Of a stretch of DNA of 6,516 bases, positions 1-5,504 are shown piece by piece. Both the position numbers and the translations under genes were made by a program. The first letter of the stretch is position 1, and each line of letters opens with the position of its first letter. The notes below the pieces were generated by a model, which saw only the letters and a list, made by a program, of their open reading frames with translations, ran no database searches and was not told where the DNA came from. Source of the stretch: JBGPIK01 sp041484845 (GTDB lineage: Bacteria; Desulfobacterota; Binatia; UBA9968); the NCBI GenBank assembly GCA_041484845.1, contig JBGPIK010000384.1:1-6516 (forward strand), read 5' to 3'.

Positions 1-193
1 ATACGAATATTACATAGATCTGATGCCGGTCATGCCTTATGCCAGCGCCGAAGGCGTGCTGTCGGTATTGCAGTTTCTCGCGCCGCGTCAGCCGAAAGCG
101 GCGTCGTCCGATCCCGAAGAATTTTACGACATGAGTCTTCTAAAGAAAATCGAGGAAAGCGGATTTACAAAGGCGTTGGTCAACAAGCGGTAA
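1..193 (+). CDS. NMT1/THI5-like ABC transporter solute-binding protein, C-terminal end (5' partial)
   Basis: This is the last 63 codons of a gene entering from the left; base 1 is the third base of a preceding codon, and the stop is TAA 191-193. The translation has the usual tail of SsuA/TauA/NMT1-type periplasmic binding proteins: a YEYYIDLMP helix, a PEEFYD segment and the closing ESGFTKAL motif, which corresponds to the family ending '..D.S.l..l..sGF...L'. It aligns without gaps over 63 residues to the end of the next gene, with 19 identities by eye, so the two are tandem paralogues. The role by family is periplasmic capture of a small organic solute for an ABC importer. The ligand cannot be read from this fragment. 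The 44-bp gap to the next gene suggests co-transcription. Confidence 0.85.
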   Translation, partial: YEYYIDLMPVMPYASAEGVLSVLQFLAPRQPKAASSDPEEFYDMSLLKKIEESGFTKALVNKR

Positions 194-237
194 GGTGAAG
201 CCAAGATGCTACAGCCAACTTTCGAAGGAGAGCCTGT

Positions 238-1248
238 ATGGGAACTAAACTCTTTCGGCATATTTTTTTGATTGCATTGGCGATTGAGCTCGAAACTTGG
301 GGATCATCCGCACAAGCTCAGGACAAGCCGCTAAAAAAGATTTACTGGGGGGTAACCTCAATCTCCGCCTCCAACTGGATTCCCTGGCTCGCCAAGGAAT
401 CCAAGATCTACGAGAAAAACGGATTGGACGTCGAGCTGATTCTGCTCCGCGGATCGGGCCAAACGTCTACGGCGATTCTCGGCGGAAGCCTTTTCGCCGC
501 GCCCGTTGCGCTTCCCACCGTAATGCTGGCGGATCTCGGGGGGGCTGATCTGGTAAACGTGGCTCACACGGTTCCCGGCGTCCAGAGCAAACTGCTGGTG
601 AAGCAGGAGATCAAACGCCCCGAAGATCTCAAGGGAAAGAGGATCGCAACCTCCAGTCTCGGCTCTCTGGGAGATTTTCTCTTCCGCTACATCCTACGAA
701 AGCATGGCGTGGACCCGAACCGGGACGTAACCTGGCTGTCGATCGGGACGCCGCCCGAGCGGCTTCAGGCGCTGGTATCGGGCGCGATCGATGCTGCCGA
801 CGTCTCCTATCCCAGCGATGCCCAAGGAGAGCGAATGGGATATCGAGCTATATTCGACGCCGGGAAAGAGGTCGTCTATCCTTCGATGTCGATCGTCACG
901 CGCAGGAAGACAGTCCGGGAGGATCGTGACACGGTGGCGCGGATGGTTCGATCCCACGTTGAAGGCATTGCCTATCTTAGAACCCACAAGGACTTCAGCT
1001 TGAAGGTGCTAAGCAAGTATTTGCGGACCAATGACCGTGAGCTGCTGGAAGGCTCCTATGAAATCTATAAGGACTATTTCATCCCTGTGCCGTATCCGAT
1101 TATGAAGGGGCTGGAAGCGACCTACGATTACGTTGCGACAACCAAACCGGAAATCCGCGACCGCAAGCCCGAGGAGTTTATGGACCCGAGCTTTATCGCC
1201 GAGTTGGACAAGAGCGGTTTTATTAGAAAGCTCTACACGCAAAAGTAG
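238..1248 (+). CDS. NMT1/THI5-like ABC transporter periplasmic solute-binding protein
   Basis: This 336-residue protein is the usual length for SsuA/TauA/NMT1-type binding proteins, which capture small organic solutes (sulfonates, pyrimidine precursors, nitrate and others) in the periplasm. ATG 238 follows AAGGAG at 225-230 with 7 nt spacing. A signal peptide is likely at residues 1-27 (K4, R7, H8, a short hydrophobic run, then SSAQA before QDKP), although E17 and E19 just after the hydrophobic run are unusual. The mature protein opens with KKIYWGVTS and has WLAKE..IYEKNGLDVEL (51-67), the hinge-type segment RPEDLKGKRIATSSLGS (127-143), GVDPNRDV (157-164), LQALVSGAIDAADVS (177-190) and the family tail DKSGFIRKLY (324-333). 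It appears to share an operon with the upstream paralogue. No SsuC/TauC-type permease or ATPase is nearby, so partner and ligand are unknown. Confidence 0.9.
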   Translation: MGTKLFRHIFLIALAIELETWGSSAQAQDKPLKKIYWGVTSISASNWIPWLAKESKIYEKNGLDVELILLRGSGQTSTAILGGSLFAAPVALPTVMLADLGGADLVNVAHTVPGVQSKLLVKQEIKRPEDLKGKRIATSSLGSLGDFLFRYILRKHGVDPNRDVTWLSIGTPPERLQALVSGAIDAADVSYPSDAQGERMGYRAIFDAGKEVVYPSMSIVTRRKTVREDRDTVARMVRSHVEGIAYLRTHKDFSLKVLSKYLRTNDRELLEGSYEIYKDYFIPVPYPIMKGLEATYDYVATTKPEIRDRKPEEFMDPSFIAELDKSGFIRKLYTQK

Positions 1249-1481
1249 CCTCGTCTTTGACGGAACACCTGTTAGTGAAACCTTTCAAAGTGAATTTGTT
1301 CACGGCTTCTTGCCGCAATTGTCCGCCGCGCCGGCCATCTTAAGCCTCTGTTTGCTTTATCGCCCTCTCTCTTGGTATGAGTGCGGCAGTCAAGCCGAGA
1401 GTCGGGATGCTGATGGAGGGGTTATCGGAGTTTTCATTGCCCAGTGGATTTATCGTTAAGCAGCACGAAGGAGGAACAGCG
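1249..1481. other. Intergenic region with short hairpins, no clear gene
   Basis: This 233-bp gap separates two different types of binding-protein gene. It holds two adjacent short inverted repeats: GTGAA/TTCAC around TTTG at 1290-1303 and CGGC/GCCG around TTCTT at 1303-1315. Neither has a T-tract, so they are not convincing intrinsic terminators. A weak sigma70-like pair, TTGCTT at 1352-1357 and TATGAG at 1376-1381 with an 18-nt spacer, would give a leader of about 90 nt before GTG 1482. The promoter is only a possibility. An in-frame ATG at 1377 opens into the following gene but has no Shine-Dalgarno and would put a long non-signal extension before the signal peptide. Confidence 0.35.
1468..1475 (+). 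promoter_or_regulatory. Strong Shine-Dalgarno deciding the GTG start of the iron-type binding protein
   Basis: AAGGAGGA is a near-perfect anti-16S match and lies 6 nt before GTG 1482. Translation from this GTG begins MATEKKSLLW and goes directly into a signal peptide, whereas the upstream in-frame ATG at 1377 has no such site. This site sets the gene start. Confidence 0.85.
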
Positions 1482-2576
1482 GTGGCTACGGAAAAGAAAT
1501 CTCTTTTATGGCTTGCGTTGCTTATTGTTTTATCTTGCAACGGCACAATGCCAACAGCGACCGCGGCGGCGACGGTCGAGCAGATCGCGTTGCTGAAAGG
1601 CCAGGATCGGCAGAAGGTTTTAGTCGAAGGCGCAAAAAAAGAAGGCAAGGTCGTGTGGTACAGCACGCTCATTGTCGACCAACTGGTGCGGCCGGTGAAA
1701 GCGGCCTTCGAAAAGGAATATCCGTTCCTGCAGGTGGAATATTTCCGTGGGAATACTGAGCGCGTGGTCCAGAAGGCTGTCTCGGAGTATCAGGCGAAGC
1801 ACTACGATGTTGATATCATCGACGGCACAACGTCACCTACGCTGGCGAACAAGGCGGGTATTATGCAACGCTTTTATTCACCATCTTTGGCCGATTATCC
1901 GGCGGAGCTCAAAGACGCTCAGGGCATCTGGGGCGCGACAAATCTCTATTTTCTCACGTTGGGCTACAATACACGGATGGTGAAGCCCAATGAGTTACCG
2001 AAGACAATGGAAGATTTACTGAATCCACGCTGGAAGGGCAATATGATCTGGTCCACGAGCCGGGGCTCCGGCGCACCGATGATGATTGGAAATATTTTAT
2101 TGTCCATGGGACCGGAGGCGGGAAAGGCTTATCTTCTGAAACTGGCGAAACAAGGGATCGCAAAAAGCACGGCCAGCAACCGACAAATTTTGGATTTGGT
2201 GATCGCGGGCGAACAGCCGATCGCGCTGCACATTTTCAATCATCATGCGTACATAAGCCGTAAAGCCGGCGCTCCCGTCGACTGGCAGCCCATTGAGCCG
2301 GTGACCGCAACCTTTAACGGCAGCGGGCTGACGAAGAACGCGCCGCATCCACACGCGGCGATGCTTTTGCTCGACTTTCTTTTCTCCACCAAGGGCCAGA
2401 AGGTGTTTCAAGACGTGGACTATCTTCCGGCCCATCCGAAATTGCCGGCGAAGCAGGCCGACCTCAAGCCTGGAGGAGGGCGATTCAAGCGGGCAATCTA
2501 TGTGAGTCCGGATGTCCAATACGAAAAAGGTAACGAGTGGATCGACATCTTCCAACGGGAGTTTGTCGATAAGTAG
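1482..2576 (+). CDS. Iron-type (AfuA/FbpA-like) ABC transporter solute-binding protein
   Basis: This 364-residue protein starts at GTG 1482 and belongs to the class of extracellular binding proteins that includes ferric-iron, thiamine and 2-aminoethylphosphonate binders. Residues 1-30 are a signal peptide (K5, K6, hydrophobic 8-18). Cleavage could be near the TATAAA stretch; VLSC at 16-19 is a poor lipobox, so a lipoprotein is possible but less likely. Family features are EGKVVWYSTL (54-63), VEYFRGNTERVVQKAVSE (85-102), YNT at 162-164, P..MEDLLNPRWKG (173-186), GSGLTKNAPHPHAAMLLLDFL (280-300) and FSTKGQ (301-306). Where FbpA-like iron binders have a conserved tandem Tyr pair (NYYWY-type), this protein reads NHHAY, with His254-His255. 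The ligand is therefore uncertain and may not be free Fe(III). It lies 42 bp before a permease of the matching type and is probably its binding subunit. Confidence 0.9.
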   Translation: MATEKKSLLWLALLIVLSCNGTMPTATAAATVEQIALLKGQDRQKVLVEGAKKEGKVVWYSTLIVDQLVRPVKAAFEKEYPFLQVEYFRGNTERVVQKAVSEYQAKHYDVDIIDGTTSPTLANKAGIMQRFYSPSLADYPAELKDAQGIWGATNLYFLTLGYNTRMVKPNELPKTMEDLLNPRWKGNMIWSTSRGSGAPMMIGNILLSMGPEAGKAYLLKLAKQGIAKSTASNRQILDLVIAGEQPIALHIFNHHAYISRKAGAPVDWQPIEPVTATFNGSGLTKNAPHPHAAMLLLDFLFSTKGQKVFQDVDYLPAHPKLPAKQADLKPGGGRFKRAIYVSPDVQYEKGNEWIDIFQREFVDK

Positions 2577-2618
2577 GCGCATTGCCGGTGCGTCGCGTCA
2601 TCACTGTCAACCAGGCTC

Positions 2619-4370
2619 ATGACTACCACTAGGCTGGAACAGCCGCGCACCCTTATCGGTCGGCCGGTCTGGCGGGGACTCCCCCGTCTGGGCAGCGAAG
2701 GTTGGGTAATGGTGTGTGTTTCGATCATTACCGCCTATTTAGTGCTCCCGCCGCTATTTTCGGTCGTTCAGACGAGTTTGTTTACGACCAAGATGAGCGG
2801 CGAGCTCGATGAATTCACGCTGAAATATTACGCCGAACTGTTGTTGCAGGCGCGCCTGATTGGCCCGCTCTTCAATACCGTCTATTTCGCCATCGGCAGC
2901 GCCTTGCTGGCAACCCTAATCGGCGGGTGCATTGCTTGGATCGTAACGCGCACGGACGCGCCGCTGCGCGGCCTCGGCTATTTTACCGCGTTTGCCTCCT
3001 TTGGAACGCCTTTCATTCTCTATACTATCGGCTGGCTGCTGATCTTGGGGAAAGCCGGCCCGGTGAATTTCTGGTTGAGAACGCTGCTTGATCGATCCGG
3101 AGCCATCGTCAATGTCTACTCGTTGTGGGGGATGATTTTTGTCGAGTCTCTGCTCTGGTCCCCTCTGGTTTTTCTCATGTTGACCGCGTCGTTTCGCTCG
3201 ATGGACCCTTCTCTAGAAGAAGCGTCTTCGGTGTGCGGCGCCGGCATCTGGCACACCGTAAACCGAATTTCACTACGGCTAATGTTGCCGGCTTTCTTCG
3301 CGGTGGTTCTGCTGGTTTTTATTCGCGCCTTTGAGTCATTTGAGATTCCCGCGTTGATCGGACTGCCGGGCGATGTGCGCGTCATGACCACCTCAATTTT
3401 TCTTGACGCGCAGCGTATGCCGCCCAGTTATGGCAGCGCGGGCGCCTTTTCCGTGCTGTTGATGGTGATTGTTGGCGCGGCGCTTTACGGTTACTTTCGC
3501 GTGACCCGAGAGGCATCCAAGTATCACACCATCACCGGGAAAGGTTATCGGCCGCGCGTAATTCCGCTCGGCCGCTGGCGCTATGCGGCGAGCGCCGCGC
3601 TGCTGCTCTACACCTTTCTCCTGCTCGTCGTGCCCTTTCTGATCGTGCTATGGGCTTCGCTGCTGCCGTTTTACATGCAGCCTTCATTCGAGGCTCTGTC
3701 AAAACTTACTCTCCGCAACTATCATACCGCGCTTAATTTCGACAAGATTACGCTGGCGGTAAAGAATAGTCTTCTTTTAGGCCTAGGGAGCGCCACCGTG
3801 GTCATGGTGCTTACATCGCTGGCGTCGTGGATATTGGTGCGGAGCCGGCTTCGCGGCCGCTGGTTGTTGGATTTGCTGACCACCTTTCCTTTGCTGTTTC
3901 CCGGCATCGTGATGGGTCTCGCCATACTGCGCTTTTATCTGATCGTTCCCGTGCCGATTTACGGGACTTTGTGGATACTGTTGATTGCATTTGTCACACG
4001 CTACGTCCCTTACGGCATCCGTTACACGCATGCCGGATTGCTGCAGTTACATACAGAACTCGAAGAAGCCGCTTATGCTTCGGGCGCCTCGTGGTTCAAT
4101 TGCATGCGCCGCGTCACCTTTCCCTTATTGACACCCGCTTTTCTGGGGGGCGGGATATTCGTCTTTCTGATCTCCGCTAAAGAGCTTTCCATGTCGATTC
4201 TGTTGGTCAGCCCGAGCACGCCGGTGGTCTCCGTGGCGATTTTTGAGTTGTGGGAAAATGGCCAGGTCGGTGAACTGGCTGCCTTCGGTATTTTGTGGAC
4301 GGCGATTTTGGTTTCGGTCGCCGTGACCTACTACTTTTTCGCGCGGCGCTACGGAGTCCAGATCAGTTAA
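2619..4370 (+). CDS. FbpB-like ABC transporter permease with two fused transmembrane domains
   Basis: This 583-residue inner-membrane protein joins two binding-protein-dependent permease domains in one chain, as in the FbpB/SfuB/HitB iron-type permeases, and has about 12 hydrophobic segments. The first domain spans roughly residues 80-295 and the second 380-575, joined by a segment around 296-380 that includes a transmembrane helix. Each half has the cytoplasmic EAA loop that contacts the ATPase: EEASSVCGAG at 200-209 and EEAAYASGAS at 482-491, followed by R.SLRLMLPA and RVTFPLLTPA respectively. Both loops keep the conserved Gly, so both coupling sites look intact. ATG 2619 has only a weak Shine-Dalgarno (CCAGG); in-frame ATG 2709 (Met31) would still keep the first helix mostly whole. 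The gene sits 42 bp after its likely binding-protein partner. No ATP-binding subunit follows it in this window. Confidence 0.93.
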   Translation: MTTTRLEQPRTLIGRPVWRGLPRLGSEGWVMVCVSIITAYLVLPPLFSVVQTSLFTTKMSGELDEFTLKYYAELLLQARLIGPLFNTVYFAIGSALLATLIGGCIAWIVTRTDAPLRGLGYFTAFASFGTPFILYTIGWLLILGKAGPVNFWLRTLLDRSGAIVNVYSLWGMIFVESLLWSPLVFLMLTASFRSMDPSLEEASSVCGAGIWHTVNRISLRLMLPAFFAVVLLVFIRAFESFEIPALIGLPGDVRVMTTSIFLDAQRMPPSYGSAGAFSVLLMVIVGAALYGYFRVTREASKYHTITGKGYRPRVIPLGRWRYAASAALLLYTFLLLVVPFLIVLWASLLPFYMQPSFEALSKLTLRNYHTALNFDKITLAVKNSLLLGLGSATVVMVLTSLASWILVRSRLRGRWLLDLLTTFPLLFPGIVMGLAILRFYLIVPVPIYGTLWILLIAFVTRYVPYGIRYTHAGLLQLHTELEEAAYASGASWFNCMRRVTFPLLTPAFLGGGIFVFLISAKELSMSILLVSPSTPVVSVAIFELWENGQVGELAAFGILWTAILVSVAVTYYFFARRYGVQIS

Positions 4371-4465
4371 TTTGCGAGGTGAACCCGTGTCTGCATTACG
4401 CGATTGTACGATGGTTTCCCTAAGCCGTGGATGCGGTGATTGCGGTGCGGACGGGACTAGAAATG

Positions 4466-4471
4466 AAGGAG
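4466..4471 (+). promoter_or_regulatory. Shine-Dalgarno for the DUF5995 gene, inside a five-codon reading frame
   Basis: AAGGAG lies 12 nt before ATG 4484, which is longer than usual. It falls inside a minimal frame, ATG 4463 to TGA 4480 (MKENP), that ends 3 nt before the gene start. No better start for the downstream protein is visible. Whether the short frame is translated or only coincidental cannot be told from the sequence. Confidence 0.6.
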
Positions 4472-4483
4472 AACCCCTGAGCC

Positions 4484-5224
4484 ATGCCGTCACTTGACGA
4501 ACAGCTCAAAGAGGTCGTTGCCGCCAAGCCCATAAACACGGTCAGCGATGTCCTTGTCGCCTTGCAAAAACTCGACGGCGCACTGCCCAATGACGACGGG
4601 CTGAAATGGTTTAATCTGCTTTACCTGAAGGTCTCTGAGGGTGTCCGGGACAATCCGCCGCCCGCAGGCTGGGAAGCTCCACAGTGGCTGGAGCGGCTCG
4701 ACGTGATCTTTGCGAATCTTTATTTCGACGCGATCATCAACTGGCAACATAACCCAGCACAAGTTGCGCGATCCTGGGTGCCACTTTTCGAATCGAGAGG
4801 CCGACAGGACATTATGCGTGTCCAATTTGCGTTGGCAGGAATGAACGCGCACATCAACCACGACTTACCCATAGCCTTGGTTCGAGTTGATAGCGAGCAG
4901 GGTGTTGAGCCCAGCCGCGGCGCTCCGGAGCATCGCGATTTCGAGTACGTCAATAATATCTTGGATGCGGTAGAAACGAAGATGAAGCCCTATATTGCTA
5001 CCGGCATTATCGGTCAGATAGATCAGGATCTTAGTGAAATCGATGACGTCATTGCTATGTGGAACGTGCGCAAGGCAAGGGAAACAGGTTGGGTGAATGC
5101 TGAGATCCTTTGGCACCTACGCTCCGCCCCAATTCCGGCGGCAAGCGACGATTTTCTTACGAACTTAGACAGGTTGGTCAGCCTGGGAAGCCGAGGATTG
5201 TTGGTTCCAGTTGGTTTGCAATAG
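4484..5224 (+). CDS. DUF5995 family protein
   Basis: This 246-residue protein is close to full length for the DUF5995 family, which has no established biochemical function that I can state. Features recognised as typical of the family are GLKWFNLLYLKVSEGV (39-54), WLERLDVIFANLYFDAI (68-84), RSWVPLF (96-102) and, most distinctive, GMNAHINHDLPIAL (119-132), which is His- and Asp-rich. Further polar positions that could contribute to a site are D187-D188 and the WNVRKARETGW segment (193-203). There is no signal peptide or transmembrane helix, so it should be cytoplasmic. The gene lies 113 bp after the permease on the same strand, possibly at the end of that operon but not tightly coupled. It stands where an ATPase gene would commonly be found. 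The family call is from memory of the motif pattern; any enzymatic role is inference. Confidence 0.75.
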   Translation: MPSLDEQLKEVVAAKPINTVSDVLVALQKLDGALPNDDGLKWFNLLYLKVSEGVRDNPPPAGWEAPQWLERLDVIFANLYFDAIINWQHNPAQVARSWVPLFESRGRQDIMRVQFALAGMNAHINHDLPIALVRVDSEQGVEPSRGAPEHRDFEYVNNILDAVETKMKPYIATGIIGQIDQDLSEIDDVIAMWNVRKARETGWVNAEILWHLRSAPIPAASDDFLTNLDRLVSLGSRGLLVPVGLQ

Positions 5225-5504
5225 CTGCAAATTGGCGCAGTGCCGAGAGATTCGGACAGCATGTCCATTCCTTCCAATGAACCAACCACGGCGGAAGATC
5301 GGACTCGGGAAAAAACAAGCGGGGAAACTGCGTCTGACCTCGATTCTTCCGGGACCGCGCAGTCATGATGATCCGTTAAGCAATCCTTAGACCCTCCTCT
5401 TTGGCCAATTGGAACCAACTCGATGGATTTCCATGGCCTTGGCAGCGCGGCAATCCGAGTTAATTAGCTAATGCCGCGATGGATTATCTTTGCGGAAAGC
5501 AGCG
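5225..5504. other. Intergenic region, no convincing gene
   Basis: This 280-bp stretch contains a small hairpin, CCGA/TCGG around GAGAT (5243-5255), just after the DUF5995 stop. It has no T-tract and is a weak terminator candidate at best. A 35-codon frame at 5261-5368 is hydrophilic and has no clear Shine-Dalgarno, so it is not called. TTGGCCAA at 5401-5408 and ATTAGCTAAT at 5463-5472 are exact palindromes; the second lies 32 nt before the next start and could be an operator or part of a promoter. TTGGCA at 5439-5444 resembles a -35 box, but no good -10 stands at the right spacing. Confidence 0.4.

Noticed and set aside
1290..1315. Two adjacent short hairpins considered as an intrinsic terminator after the NMT1-like gene.
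   Set aside because: Stems are only 4-5 bp and there is no T-tract. They are noted in the intergenic entry rather than called as a terminator.
2097..2582. A 161-codon open frame on the - strand opposite the iron-type binding-protein gene.
   Set aside because: It lies wholly within a well-supported + strand gene, is rich in Arg and His as shadows often are, and shows no family motif.
4125..4493. A 122-codon - strand frame opposite the end of the permease gene.
   Set aside because: It is a shadow of the second permease domain. Its translation is Pro/Arg/Ser-rich with no recognisable domain.
4387..4497. A GTG-started 36-codon frame with a CGDCG pair between the permease and DUF5995 genes.
   Set aside because: It overlaps the start of the DUF5995 gene, has no ribosome-binding site and matches no family I recognise. 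It is also not a remnant of an ABC ATPase, since no Walker A-like P-loop can be read.
5261..5368. A 35-codon frame (MSIPSNEPTT...) between the DUF5995 and membrane-protein genes.
   Set aside because: It is hydrophilic and low in distinctive features, has no clear Shine-Dalgarno and no recognised motif. A frame of this length is expected by chance in GC-rich DNA.
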